Shown piece by piece: positions 49,202 to 57,879 of a DNA stretch of 64,000 bases. Positions within the stretch are counted from its first letter, which is position 1; the number at the start of each line of letters is the position of its first letter. Under the pieces are notes generated by a model, which saw nothing but the letters and a program-made list of their open reading frames with translations, made no database searches and was not told where the DNA came from. The translations under genes were made by a program, and so were the position numbers. Origin of the DNA: Endozoicomonas elysicola (GTDB lineage Bacteria > Pseudomonadota > Gammaproteobacteria > Pseudomonadales > Endozoicomonadaceae); NCBI RefSeq assembly GCF_000710775.1, contig NZ_JOJP01000001.1, forward strand, positions 3,278,744 through 3,342,743, read 5' to 3'.

Positions 49202-51352
49202 CTAGTTCAAACCAAAACACTTCAAAATAAAGGCATAATTAAACGCCTCTTCATCGATCCACTCATAGCGCTTGCTGGCACCTGCATGCCCTGCATGCAT
49301 ATTCATGTTCAGCAGCAACAAATTATCATCGGTTTTCAAGGCTCTTAACCGTGCCACCATCTTGGCCGGCTCCCAGTAAGTCACCTGTTCATCCGAGATA
49401 CCGGAATTAAACAGCATCGGCGGATAATCCATGGACTGGATATTGTCGTAGGGCGAGTACTTCATGATATAGGCAAAATCATCAGCACTGGCAACCGGAT
49501 TCCCCCACTCTTCCCATTCTGGCGGGGTCAGTGGCAGAGAAGCATCACTGATAGTATTGATCACATCCACAAAAGGAACATCAGCAATCACACAGCCAAA
49601 CAGATCTGGACGCAGGTTGGTCACAGCCCCCATTAATAGTCCACCGGCACTGCCACCATTGATGGCCACCTCCCCTTTACTGGTATAACCCTGCTCGATC
49701 AGATATTCCGTAGCATCAATAAAATCAGTAAACGTATTCATCTTATGGCGCATTTTGCCATTGAGATACCACTGATACCCTTTTTCATCACCACCACGAA
49801 TATGAGCGGTTGCGTATACAAAGCCACGATCAACCAGACTGAACAGCTTTGAAGAAAAACCAGCCGTCATACCATAACCGTATGAACCATAACCGTACAC
49901 CAGAGCCCGGTGAGAACCATCCTGAACAAGGTCTTTTTTATGAATAATAGTAACCGGTATCCGTTCACCGTCGCGGGCACTGGCGTACTCACGCTTAACC
50001 TCATATTTATCCGGGTCAAAATTAGGTGTCTCGCGGGTATATACCACTGTCGTTTGAACGGTTGACAGATCAAGCTCAAGAACGGTACTGGGCCTTACGG
50101 GAGAGGAATAATCCAGACGAACCCGGGTAGCGTTATGATCCCAGTCACCGGAAAAATCCAGTTCATAGGCCTCATCCGGCATGGATACACGATCTTTTTG
50201 CCCTGAGTCCATATCCTGAACCACGAGCTCATCAAGCGCTCTCTCGTTATTCTTCTGCTCGATAATCAGATAATGGCTGTAGAAATGAATATCGGTAAGG
50301 CTGATGCTGTCGCTCTCGGCCTGCATCAGCTGCCACTGTTTTTGATCCCACTGGTTTAACGGTGTTTTAAACAGTTGAAAATTATTGGCACCATCAAAGT
50401 TGGTCAGAATATAAAAATCATTTCTGAAGTGATCCAGATTAAAAACCACATCGTCCGTACCATGGGCGAAAAGCCGGAAGTCTATGGAAGAGCGAGGGGA
50501 AACATAAACAACCTGACTGGAGCCACTGTTAAGGTAAACCATGACATATTCATGATCTGTGGTTTCAGCGAGAGACAGAAACATCCCGTCAAACTCATCA
50601 GACTTGGAGAAAACCAGAACTTTATTTTCAGGCCCCTTATGAATGTTAATTTTGTAGACATGTTTACCGCGGGCCTGCTCATCACGCTCAACCACCAGCA
50701 GGTGCTCATCATCAATCCAGAGTATGGAGCCGGTGCTGTTTGGGAAGGTCCATTCACTGTCCTTCCCTGTCTTCAGGTTTCTAACCCGAATGGTACGCTC
50801 CATGGAACCGGTCAGGTTATAGCCATAAGCCAGAAAAGTGTTTGCACGATTGGTTATGGAAGGACCAAACATATAGAGGTCCTTACCTTCGGCCTCTTTG
50901 TTAACATCCATGTAAACTACTTCAGGTAAATCCATGGCGGCGTTACGGCGGCAGAGAATGGGGTAATTTTTACCCTTCTCTTCACGGTAGTAATAAAGGT
51001 ACTCCCCCTTTCTCACCGGCCAGGACTGATAATCCTCCTTTATGCGGGACAGGATTTCCTGATAAAGGCTCTCCTGAACAGCTTTACTGTCCTTCATTTG
51101 AGCATCTTTATAAGCGCTTTCTGCGTGCAGATATGCCGGAACTTCAGGGTTTTTAAAATCCAGATCCCCAGCCACAATTTTCTGCCAATGCTCATCCCGC
51201 AACCAATGGTATTCATCAATACGGGTGTGGTCATGCTGAACAATAGAATATGGAATTTTTGGCGCGACCGGTGCTTTCAATCGGACTTCCTCAGAGGCAG
51301 ACAATGTCAAAGAGAGTATCAGTAAACACAATAATAAACAGTTCTTCAGCAT
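49202..51352 (-). CDS. ptrB: Oligopeptidase B-like S9 peptidase with signal peptide
   Basis: 716-residue prolyl-oligopeptidase-family enzyme that cleaves short peptides after basic residues. A seven-bladed propeller (about 80-430) covers the catalytic alpha/beta-hydrolase domain, with Ser568 in NGGSAGG, Asp654 in SDEQVTYWEP and His689 in HAGHAG. The N-terminus MLKNCLLLCLLILSLTLSAS is a convincing signal peptide, so unlike E. coli PtrB (cytosolic) this one is probably periplasmic or secreted. Reads as a single-gene unit. Confidence 0.88.
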   Translation of the reverse strand: MLKNCLLLCLLILSLTLSASEEVRLKAPVAPKIPYSIVQHDHTRIDEYHWLRDEHWQKIVAGDLDFKNPEVPAYLHAESAYKDAQMKDSKAVQESLYQEILSRIKEDYQSWPVRKGEYLYYYREEKGKNYPILCRRNAAMDLPEVVYMDVNKEAEGKDLYMFGPSITNRANTFLAYGYNLTGSMERTIRVRNLKTGKDSEWTFPNSTGSILWIDDEHLLVVERDEQARGKHVYKINIHKGPENKVLVFSKSDEFDGMFLSLAETTDHEYVMVYLNSGSSQVVYVSPRSSIDFRLFAHGTDDVVFNLDHFRNDFYILTNFDGANNFQLFKTPLNQWDQKQWQLMQAESDSISLTDIHFYSHYLIIEQKNNERALDELVVQDMDSGQKDRVSMPDEAYELDFSGDWDHNATRVRLDYSSPVRPSTVLELDLSTVQTTVVYTRETPNFDPDKYEVKREYASARDGERIPVTIIHKKDLVQDGSHRALVYGYGSYGYGMTAGFSSKLFSLVDRGFVYATAHIRGGDEKGYQWYLNGKMRHKMNTFTDFIDATEYLIEQGYTSKGEVAINGGSAGGLLMGAVTNLRPDLFGCVIADVPFVDVINTISDASLPLTPPEWEEWGNPVASADDFAYIMKYSPYDNIQSMDYPPMLFNSGISDEQVTYWEPAKMVARLRALKTDDNLLLLNMNMHAGHAGASKRYEWIDEEAFNYAFILKCFGLN

Positions 51353-51581
51353 ATCATGTGCGCCTATGGTGAAAAGGGCTCAATAATTAAGAGCATAGGC
51401 TTAACACAAAGTTCTGTTTATCTATCGCGTTATTTCAATATTCCACAAATGTGGGTTTTTCGCTATCCAGAAGCCTGCTAAGACACCGGCAATGAAACTA
51501 GCCCCACTCAACTGGCTAACTAATAGCTCAATTAGGTGAATTGTGTTTAATGAAGCGAGGAATATGATTGGATAATATAAT

Positions 51582-51863
51582 TCAGAACCATGATAATATC
51601 TTATCATCATCCACACATAATGAGACAAAACGGTTATAGTCGATGACTTCAAAAGGTGCAGATACCTCTACCCCACGAGCCTTGGCATCCATATCCATAA
51701 CACACACTGAACAGCCACCAGGTAAGACATTCAATCTCTGTGCTGATGACATCAGTTCATAAACCGCATCTTCAATCAACAGGACAGTATCGCCACTGGC
51801 AACAGCGCGAATACAGAGTTCCATCGCCTGCCTGGGCTTATTTACGATATGCAGCGTACTCAT
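51582..51863 (-). CDS. tusB: Sulfurtransferase complex subunit TusB
   Basis: 93-residue DsrH-like subunit of the TusBCD sulfur relay, which hands sulfur from TusA to TusE for the 2-thiouridine modification of tRNA by MnmA. MSTLHIVNK at the start and DTVLLIEDAVYEL are typical. It is third in tusD-tusC-tusB, with one base of overlap with tusC. Confidence 0.9.
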   Translation of the reverse strand: MSTLHIVNKPRQAMELCIRAVASGDTVLLIEDAVYELMSSAQRLNVLPGGCSVCVMDMDAKARGVEVSAPFEVIDYNRFVSLCVDDDKILSWF

Positions 51864-52222
51864 CAGAAATTAAACACCCTTGAATGCTGTTGGATAAACT
51901 GGGGTAACTCGCCCTCAGCAAGCATTGTCACCCCTTCCTGCAGAGCTTCCGGAGTGATGCCCCGCTCTTCCAGGGAAGCATGATCCACATGAATGGTTTC
52001 AATGCCATAAAGAGGCAGCACCTGCAGCATGGCTGAAATATTTTTACGGGGAATTTGACCAGAATCCTGCCCTTCCAATAACTGATAGACCCCATCCCCC
52101 ATCAACAGGAGACTGGTCTCAATATCATAAGAGGCGGACACCAGTGCCGTATCCAAAGCCTCACGGGCAGCTTGACCACTGTAGGGTGCACGGGTCGAAA
52201 TAACGCAGACAGAATGACTCAT
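51863..52222 (-). CDS. tusC: Sulfurtransferase complex subunit TusC
   Basis: 119-residue DsrF-like structural subunit of TusBCD, the same length as E. coli TusC. The ATG at 52222 (MSHSVCVISTRAPYSG) is preferred over one at 52234 because GGAG lies six bases before it. LLMGDGVYQLL is a family signature. Overlaps tusB by one base. Confidence 0.9.
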   Translation of the reverse strand: MSHSVCVISTRAPYSGQAAREALDTALVSASYDIETSLLLMGDGVYQLLEGQDSGQIPRKNISAMLQVLPLYGIETIHVDHASLEERGITPEALQEGVTMLAEGELPQFIQQHSRVFNF

Positions 52223-52223
52223 C

Positions 52224-52616
52224 TCAGGCTCCAAACGTTATGAATCGATCGGCCATCAGTGCTCCATCAAGCAGTTGCCCAAGACCAGAAAGCTCAAAGC
52301 AATCCCGGAGATTATGGCCGGGCAGGTTATATCGCCCGGCTTCAGCCTGATCAACAACACCCCGTCTTAATGCTGCAGCAATACACACCACCGCATCCAG
52401 TTGATTTTCCTGGATAAACGCCTGCCACTCACTGGGCAGATTGGACTCATCCTGAGGTGGCTGAGCGATCGCCGTCGCAGTATTCACGCCATCCTGATAA
52501 AAGAACAGTCTGACAATTTCATGCCCCTGGGCCACCACAGCCCTGGCAAAATGCAGCGCACTCTGGGGAGCCTGACTGTTGGCCGGGGCTCCGTATACGG
52601 CCAATGCAAACTTCAT
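52224..52616 (-). CDS. tusD: Sulfurtransferase complex subunit TusD
   Basis: 130-residue DsrE-like subunit that carries the sulfur on a conserved Cys (LDAVVCIAAALRRGV, about residue 78). First gene of tusDCB. TusE/DsrC, which accepts the sulfur and often follows tusB, is not present after tusB here. Confidence 0.92.
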   Translation of the reverse strand: MKFALAVYGAPANSQAPQSALHFARAVVAQGHEIVRLFFYQDGVNTATAIAQPPQDESNLPSEWQAFIQENQLDAVVCIAAALRRGVVDQAEAGRYNLPGHNLRDCFELSGLGQLLDGALMADRFITFGA

Positions 52617-52694
52617 AAAGGTAACCTTTGATTAAGCCAATCTGGAACTGATTCATCTTAACAGAAAACATTATCAGCCAGATTTATGAAACCA

Positions 52695-52722
52695 TAAAAA
52701 AGCCCCGCCAATGGCGGGGCCT
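52695..52722 (-). terminator. Rho-independent terminator after YccA-type gene
   Basis: On the minus strand GCCCCGCCA / TGGCGGGGC forms a tight stem with a very short loop, followed by TTTTTTA. It begins 22 bases after the stop. Confidence 0.92.
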
Positions 52723-52742
52723 GAGATAAGCCTGTTTAGCAA

Positions 52743-53414
52743 TCAGTCGTCACTGGTAGCACCCAGCAGATGAAGGAGAGCAGTAAACAGATTATAAATA
52801 TCCAGATAAAGCGATACAGTGGCACGAATGTAGTTAGTCTCACCACCGTGGATGATGCGGCTGGTGTCGAACAGGATAAAACCTGACATCAGCAGAACAA
52901 TCAGAGCAGACAAAGCCATGCTTGCAGCTGGAACGTTGAAAAACATCAGGGCAATACTGGCAACTACAGCCACAATCAGGCCGACCATGAGGAAGCCGCC
53001 CATGAAAGAGAAGTCCTTACGCGTTGTCAGGACATAGGCAGACAAGGCAAAGAAGACAACAGCGGTACCACCTAGCGCTTGCATAATCAGAGAAGGGCCA
53101 TTAGCCATACCCAGATAATGATTCAGCATTGGGCCCAATGCTGCACCAAGCACGCCGGTGAAGGCAAATACGGCCACAATACCCTTAGCAGAGTCGGCAG
53201 TCTTATTAACAACAAACAACAGGCCAAAACCTACCAGAGAGAGCACCAGTGCAGTCATCTGGCTGATTTGCAGAGCCATGGCAACGCCTGCAGTGGCAGC
53301 ACTGAACAGCAAAGTCATGCCCAAAAGCATGTAGGTATTGCGAAGAACCTTATTGATTTCAACGCCTGCACCCAGGCTGGTAGAAGCAGCAGTCATCACG
53401 GGTTTGCGGTCCAT
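52743..53414 (-). CDS. Bax inhibitor-1/YccA family membrane protein
   Basis: 223 residues with seven hydrophobic spans. KVLRNTYMLLGMTLLFSAATAG at the start and DTSRIIHGGETNYIRATVSLYLDIYNLF at the end are BI-1/YccA signatures, including the acidic C-terminal pair that forms a pH-sensitive latch in the family. YccA is known as an FtsH substrate/modulator. Start at the ATG 53414, which has GAGGA nine bases upstream. Genes of this type often sit beside tus genes, as here. Confidence 0.9.
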   Translation of the reverse strand: MDRKPVMTAASTSLGAGVEINKVLRNTYMLLGMTLLFSAATAGVAMALQISQMTALVLSLVGFGLLFVVNKTADSAKGIVAVFAFTGVLGAALGPMLNHYLGMANGPSLIMQALGGTAVVFFALSAYVLTTRKDFSFMGGFLMVGLIVAVVASIALMFFNVPAASMALSALIVLLMSGFILFDTSRIIHGGETNYIRATVSLYLDIYNLFTALLHLLGATSDD

Positions 53415-53579
53415 CTTTGTCATTCCTCTATATAAATGTAATACCAATCATTATATCAGACCAATTTACTGGGGCTATAGTTTTAACAATTCCTGACATT
53501 TTCCATACCTGAAAGCCATCGGCTATATCGCCAAGCCTTGAGCTCGGAGCATAGAAAAAGATTACCAATTATCAAGACG

Positions 53580-53607
53580 TTGACAGAATTCTGATTTCAG
53601 GTACTAT
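53580..53607 (+). promoter_or_regulatory. Sigma-70 promoter of the tRNA-Ser cluster
   Basis: TTGACA at 53580-53585 and TACTAT at 53602-53607 are separated by 16 bases, a near-consensus arrangement. The first tRNA starts 13 bases after the -10 box. Confidence 0.8.
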
Positions 53608-53619
53608 TTGCCACGTCGC

Positions 53620-53710
53620 GGAGGGATGGCTGAGCGGTTGAAAGCACCGGTCTTGAAAACCGGCGTGGGTTAATAGCCCACCCAGGGTTCGAATCCCTGT
53701 CCCTCCGCCA
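53620..53710 (+). tRNA. tRNA-Ser(UGA), copy 1
   Basis: 91 bases including the encoded CCA. Acceptor stem GGAGGGA/TCCCTCC, D-loop with GGTTGAAA, anticodon arm CCGGT-CTTGAAA-ACCGG giving anticodon TGA, a long variable arm (GTGGGTTAATAGCCCAC) and T-loop GGTTCGAATCC. The long variable arm marks a class II serine tRNA that reads UCA and related codons. Confidence 0.98.
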
Positions 53711-53756
53711 TTTCAGCATGTATTCTTACGCGATCTGCGGTAGAGTAAAGTCCTGT

Positions 53757-53847
53757 GGAGGGATGGCTGAGCGGTTGAAAGCACCGGTCTTGAAAACCGG
53801 CGTAGGTTAATAGCCTACCCAGGGTTCGAATCCCTGTCCCTCCGCCA
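53757..53847 (+). tRNA. tRNA-Ser(UGA), copy 2
   Basis: Same structure as copy 1; it differs only in the variable arm, where one pair changes (GTAGGTTAATAGCCTAC). Encoded CCA present. Separated from its neighbours by near-identical 46-base spacers. Confidence 0.98.
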
Positions 53848-53893
53848 TTTCAGCATGTATTCTTACGCAATCTGCGGTAGAGTAAAGTCCTGT

Positions 53894-53984
53894 GGAGGGA
53901 TGGCTGAGCGGTTGAAAGCACTGGTCTTGAAAACCAGCGTAGGTTAATAGCCTACCCAGGGTTCGAATCCCTGTCCCTCCGCCA
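53894..53984 (+). tRNA. tRNA-Ser(UGA), copy 3
   Basis: As copy 2, but the anticodon stem is CTGGT/ACCAG instead of CCGGT/ACCGG, a compensated base-pair change. Anticodon TGA. No clear terminator directly follows. Confidence 0.98.
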
Positions 53985-54153
53985 AAAAACCTCTCGGATT
54001 GTCATCATTAAATCACCCCATCTGAGAAGCTGCGATCACCTGTTCAAAAGCATTCATACTTATCGTTAAAACTTCACCAAGATTTACCTGTTAGCTTCTT
54101 TTTTACCCCTGCTCATTCAAGATAACTAATATAAAAGCCACTGCTCGCTGCTT

Positions 54154-54213
54154 AAAGAGACGGAACAGACTTCACCCCCTCATTTTCTGCAAAGTAATGC
54201 AGCCCGTCTCTTT
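54154..54213. repeat. 10-bp inverted repeat downstream of tRNAs
   Basis: AAAGAGACGG and CCGTCTCTTT are exact reverse complements, 40 bases apart, with A/T-rich flanks. It may terminate the tRNA transcript and also the minus-strand gene ending at 54251. Confidence 0.5.
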
Positions 54214-54250
54214 AATAAAAACAGACTCTTCTCACAGTTTTTTTTCATTT

Positions 54251-54814
54251 TTACAATTGATCTAAAGGAATGTACAAAACGGGAGATGACTTGCAAGGGG
54301 CTTCTGATAAACCTCCCTCAGGCATAATATCTTGTACCGATTTCATCCTCTCAGCGGCTCCCAGATCACGCATAATCACCTGCTCAATCGTCCACTCCCG
54401 ATACTTCTGATACCTGACTGCATACAATTCAGGGTCATACTGTTGGGAGTCAACAATAATTCCTGAATCAGAACAAGGAATTAGCACACCCATGCCCCCA
54501 TGCCCTCTTGAATTATCTTGTTCAACAGCCTCAACAACCCTGGAAAAACTCTTTTCCTGATTCATATAAGCCTCTTTCGGCTCATGGGCAACAACCATAA
54601 CGCTCTGAAGTATCGTATAGTTCTGCTTGGACTCAGGATCCCAAACAGTTTCATATTGATTACTACCTGTAGCCTTATTATTAACATTATTCACTGTTTG
54701 AAGTTGATATGGTCCCCATACACATTGAGACGAGCAAACATCGCGCCGATTAACTGAAGCAGAATATGAATTTACTTCCTTAACAGAGTTCGAACAGACA
54801 CAAACTTCCAGCAT
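54251..54814 (-). CDS. Hypothetical protein
   Basis: 187 residues from the ATG at 54814 (AAGG six bases upstream); the open frame begins further back at 54928. The N-terminal part has several cysteines (LEVCVCSNS, DVCSSQCVWGP). No domain, signal or membrane span is recognised. AT-rich, next to tRNA genes, and so possibly acquired. Confidence 0.55.
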   Translation of the reverse strand: MLEVCVCSNSVKEVNSYSASVNRRDVCSSQCVWGPYQLQTVNNVNNKATGSNQYETVWDPESKQNYTILQSVMVVAHEPKEAYMNQEKSFSRVVEAVEQDNSRGHGGMGVLIPCSDSGIIVDSQQYDPELYAVRYQKYREWTIEQVIMRDLGAAERMKSVQDIMPEGGLSEAPCKSSPVLYIPLDQL

Positions 54815-55182
54815 AAAAAACCTTAAATAAAAATGAAGAATAGAAACAGAAGTAACAATGTAGCAGTTTAAAATGAGATCGCTAAATAGCTTTATATTAA
54901 TTTCTACAACACTGACCTTTAAAACCAAAGCTAAATCAAACAGGCATTAAAACAAAAACCGGAAACCAACTGCAATAACAATTTAATAGTGCCAAACAAA
55001 TTACATTTTCAAACGCCATCCTAATGAATAGAAATTAAAACACAGGTGAGTAATTAGCCAAAATTAATAATTTATGCAGACAAAGCAAGCACCTGCGTTA
55101 ATTACGCAATATGTATGAAACACTTGAAATAACAGAGGCTGAGACTCAGATCTTTTGACAGACAAAAGAAAAACCCCGCATA
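54815..55182. other. AT-rich intergenic region
   Basis: About 370 AT-rich bases. It should hold the promoter of the minus-strand hypothetical gene. No gene is supported. Confidence 0.35.
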
Positions 55183-55515
55183 GTGCGAGGGACCGTAGAG
55201 AACGAACGGGGTCGTTGGGGTTTCCAGGGCATCCTGCTGGTTTTTCGGGCATCCATTGGCTCACATCGTAGTGAAGCCATCATAGTGCCTTCATCCCTGA
55301 AGGCCTGTTTCACTCAACGAGAGGTCTCAGCCTGTTTGTTGAGGTTACTATCTTACGGATTATGTGCCGCAGGCGCATTCGGTGTGATACCTAACCCTGT
55401 GAAAGCAGCCCCACACCAAAAACAGAAACCCCGTAAAAACGGGGTTGGAGTGCTGTCAGACAGCGCAGAGCGATTTTTATTGTTATTGGAGTGGTATATA
55501 TTCTTTATCCTTTAG
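55183..55515 (+). CDS. Uncertain small ORF, possibly phage- or island-derived
   Basis: A GTG-started frame of 110 codons with no good ribosome site. The internal stretch ILLVFRASIGSHRSEAII...FTQREVSACLLRLLSYGL looks protein-like and recalls short ORFs found in prophages and islands, but I cannot name the family. A perfect 8-bp hairpin (AACCCCGT/ACGGGGTT, 55427-55446) lies inside it, so this may be a leader or RNA region rather than a gene. Confidence 0.3.
   Translation: MRGTVENERGRWGFQGILLVFRASIGSHRSEAIIVPSSLKACFTQREVSACLLRLLSYGLCAAGAFGVIPNPVKAAPHQKQKPRKNGVGVLSDSAERFLLLLEWYIFFIL
55427..55446 (+). other. Hairpin AACCCCGT-AAAA-ACGGGGTT
   Basis: Perfect 8-bp stem with loop AAAA inside the uncertain 110-codon frame. 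The T-run after it is short. Confidence 0.5.
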
Positions 55516-55938
55516 CAGCAAAGGGATTCCTGCCCTGCCTGTTCGTATTTTTAGCTGCTTATCCATTTCGGCAACCCGCTAAAGGAGTGACTACAGAGTA
55601 CGTATTTCCCGAAAACAATGAATTGACCCAGATCAATAAATATAAGTTTTGTCGTATAAATTCCACCTACTATTCACCCCGTAAACACTCAATAGTACGG
55701 TCACAATGGGCAGTGGCCGACAACCGGGAAAAACCTGTACAATCCCCCAACGTAAAATAGAATCCTGAGCTACCAGGCCCCTGCTCCACCAAGTCAATAT
55801 AAAGGACTATGGTAAACCGACGGGCGGTAGCGTACTTGCTCTATGGCCGGATCTTACCCTCAGTGCTGAGCCACTATGTCATGCCAACACTGTATCAGTA
55901 GATAGACTTCTCACAGAAAACAAACAAGGCACCCCCCT
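55516..55938. other. Intergenic region before ppnP
   Basis: About 420 bases. A minor plus-strand frame (55491-55760) has a hydrophobic start but no other support. The rest presumably holds the ppnP promoter; nothing else is recognised. Confidence 0.35.
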
Positions 55939-56253
55939 ATGTCTCAATTCAACGATGTCTCCGTGGACCTGAAAGCCAATGTCTATTTCGATGGCCAAGT
56001 AACCAGCCGTGGCGTCACCTTTCCCGATGGCAGTCGTAAAACGCTGGGCCTGATGTTGCCAGGTGACTATGAGTTCGGTACCTCAGAACGGGAACTGATG
56101 GAGATCACAGCCGGTCACCTGGAAGTTCAATTACCCGGCGAAGAAGTGCAAACAATTAAAGGTGGCGACAACTTTAAGGTGCCGGCCAATGCTTCTTTTA
56201 AAGTGAAAGTACTGGAAGTAACCGACTATTGCTGCAGTTACTTTGCCGATTGA
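55939..56253 (+). CDS. ppnP: Pyrimidine/purine nucleoside phosphorylase PpnP
   Basis: 104-residue cupin-fold protein of the YaiE/PpnP family (formerly DUF1255), which splits nucleosides with phosphate into base and pentose-1-phosphate. Family pieces: ANVYFDGQVTSRGV, LGLMLPGDYEFGTSERELMEI, FKVPANASF and the C-terminal YCCSYF. AAGG lies nine bases before the ATG. A terminator-like hairpin follows. Confidence 0.9.
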   Translation: MSQFNDVSVDLKANVYFDGQVTSRGVTFPDGSRKTLGLMLPGDYEFGTSERELMEITAGHLEVQLPGEEVQTIKGGDNFKVPANASFKVKVLEVTDYCCSYFAD

Positions 56254-56258
56254 GTATT

Positions 56259-56305
56259 AGCAGTAGCCGTCAGCACTTTAGAGTGCGAAACGGCTACTGC
56301 TTCCC
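56259..56305 (+). terminator. Terminator-like hairpin after ppnP
   Basis: 12-bp perfect arms AGCAGTAGCCGT / ACGGCTACTGCT (56259-56270, 56290-56301) with inner GCACT/AGTGC pairing, then TCCCTT. The T-run is weak. Confidence 0.55.
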
Positions 56306-56370
56306 TTCTGACGAACTTAACGCTGCATTGAAAGCTATTGATAGAGGGCTTCATCAAAGAGGATAGGAAA

Positions 56371-56748
56371 ATGGAAATCACATTGAATCACACGATTATT
56401 CCTGCCCGAAACAATGTGAAATCAGCAAGGCTTTACGAAAAGATATTTGGCTTCGAATACATCAAAGAGTGGGGGGCTTTTGCAGTGATTAAAGTAAATG
56501 AAAGCCTTACGTTCGATTTCATGAACAAGGATAACTTCATTCCATTACATTATGCCTTTAAAGTCACAGACAAACAGTTTGATAATATTTTTGCCCGGGT
56601 AAAAAGTGAAGGTTTGGAGTTTGGAAGTGGCCCAGATAAACTGACTGATGGTGAGATTAACCATAACTATGGTGGCCGTGGAGTCTATTTCACTGATCTA
56701 GATGGTCATGTCTTAGAAATTATCACAACAGATTATGTACTGGATTAA
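56371..56748 (+). CDS. VOC superfamily protein (glyoxalase/bleomycin-resistance fold)
   Basis: 125 residues from the ATG at 56371 (GAGGATAGG just upstream). The paired beta-alpha-beta modules are visible: LNHTIIPARNNVKSARLYEKIFG at the start and GVYFTDLDGHVLEIIT at the end. His8 and Glu117 fall at the usual metal-ligand positions. The substrate is unknown. Confidence 0.8.
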   Translation: MEITLNHTIIPARNNVKSARLYEKIFGFEYIKEWGAFAVIKVNESLTFDFMNKDNFIPLHYAFKVTDKQFDNIFARVKSEGLEFGSGPDKLTDGEINHNYGGRGVYFTDLDGHVLEIITTDYVLD

Positions 56749-56857
56749 TGTACATACACTCACGACACTGTTAATTGTCAGAAAATCGGTAAAATAAGCA
56801 CCATTTTTTCTACCGTTGAGATGGGCCTGAGCTTCCAACTAACATCGAGATTTGCGT

Positions 56858-57340
56858 ATGAAAAAGGTACTTATTAGCGCCTGCTTACTAGGTAATAAAG
56901 TTCGCTATGATGGCGGATCGTTGGCTGGTTCAGGCAAGCTTATCAGCGAATGGATTGCTGAGGGCAGAGTAATATCAATTTGCCCTGAAGTAAGCGCGGG
57001 AATGAGTATTCCAAGAGCTCCAGCTGAAATATCAGGTGGAGAAGGAGGCCAGGTACTTTCTGGAAAAGTGACTGTCATTGATAATAATGGAGAAGATGTT
57101 ACTGAAATGTTTCTGACTGGTGCCAATAATGCTTTGTCCCTATGTAAAGTGCACGGTATTGAAGTGGCAATTTTAGCAGAGCTGAGTCCATCATGTGGAA
57201 GCTCATCTATTTATAATGGTGATTTCTCCGGCACCAAAATAGACGGTACTGGTGTTACCGCTGCATTATTAATATCTAACGGCATTAAAGTGTTTAGCCA
57301 ATATCAACTAGCTGAAGCTAGTCAGTTACTGCAACAATGA
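56858..57340 (+). CDS. DUF523 family protein
   Basis: 160-residue protein with the DUF523 features: KKVLISACLLGNKVRYDGG at the start, ICPEVSAGM near 43 and ELSPSCGSSSIYNGDFSG near 108. The conserved cysteines (near 10, 44 and 113) may bind an iron-sulfur cluster or act catalytically. Function not established; relatives are fused to DUF1722. The ATG at 56858 fits better than the TTG six bases upstream. Confidence 0.85.
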   Translation: MKKVLISACLLGNKVRYDGGSLAGSGKLISEWIAEGRVISICPEVSAGMSIPRAPAEISGGEGGQVLSGKVTVIDNNGEDVTEMFLTGANNALSLCKVHGIEVAILAELSPSCGSSSIYNGDFSGTKIDGTGVTAALLISNGIKVFSQYQLAEASQLLQQ

Positions 57341-57424
57341 TTGCACTCCTCCCACCTTAGTGGACACTAAAATTCAAATTAAACGTTTTTCGATTAATAG
57401 ATACAGCCAACAAAAGGATAAACA

Positions 57425-57796
57425 ATGATCGGCTACATCACCTTAGGTTCAAATGACCTCCAAACCTCCGCTACTTTCTACGATCAGATTTTCAGTGAAC
57501 TCAGTGCATCCAGATTATTTGATACACCTTCGTTTATCGCCTGGGGGAAAGGCGATGGCTCTCCTTTTTTTGCCATCACAACCCCCTTCAATAAAGACAC
57601 TGCCACCACTGGTAACGGTGTGATGATTGCTATTCAGGCACCAGATACCGGGGTTGTTGATTTAATTCATGATAAAGCCCTTGAGCTGGGTGCAGAAGAT
57701 GAAGGCGCTCCTGGCAAACGACCCGCTGGCTTTTACTGTGCCTATTTCAGAGATCTGGACGGTAACAAGCTGAACGTATACTGCACGCCTCAATGA
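57425..57796 (+). CDS. VOC superfamily protein (glyoxalase-like)
   Basis: 123 residues with one complete VOC domain: IGYITLGSNDLQTSATFYDQIFSEL at the start and GFYCAYFRDLDGNKLNVYC at the end. AAAGGA before the ATG supports the start. Not closely similar to the VOC gene 680 bases upstream. Catalytic role unknown. Confidence 0.85.
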   Translation: MIGYITLGSNDLQTSATFYDQIFSELSASRLFDTPSFIAWGKGDGSPFFAITTPFNKDTATTGNGVMIAIQAPDTGVVDLIHDKALELGAEDEGAPGKRPAGFYCAYFRDLDGNKLNVYCTPQ

Positions 57797-57879
57797 CAGC
57801 AATACCGAAAAAGCCCTATCACCCTCCCATCGGAGTCATCCGATAAGTATTAGTAGATCCCAATTGGTATAACCATGAG

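Larger units (their letters stand above)
53620..53893 (+). repeat. Tandem 137-bp repeat of tRNA-Ser plus spacer
   Basis: Two consecutive 137-base units (53620-53756 and 53757-53893), each a tRNA and its 46-base spacer. The spacers differ at one base (CGCG / CGCA). A third tRNA without the spacer follows. Confidence 0.95.

Noticed and set aside
51422-51652. 76-codon minus-strand frame overlapping the end of tusB
   Set aside because: Hydrophobic and could be a small membrane protein from an internal ATG, but it overlaps tusB and has no supporting start site or family; TusE is not encoded here.
55064-55264. 66-codon minus-strand frame
   Set aside because: Overlaps the hairpin-rich stretch and the opposing frame; no start site or conserved features.
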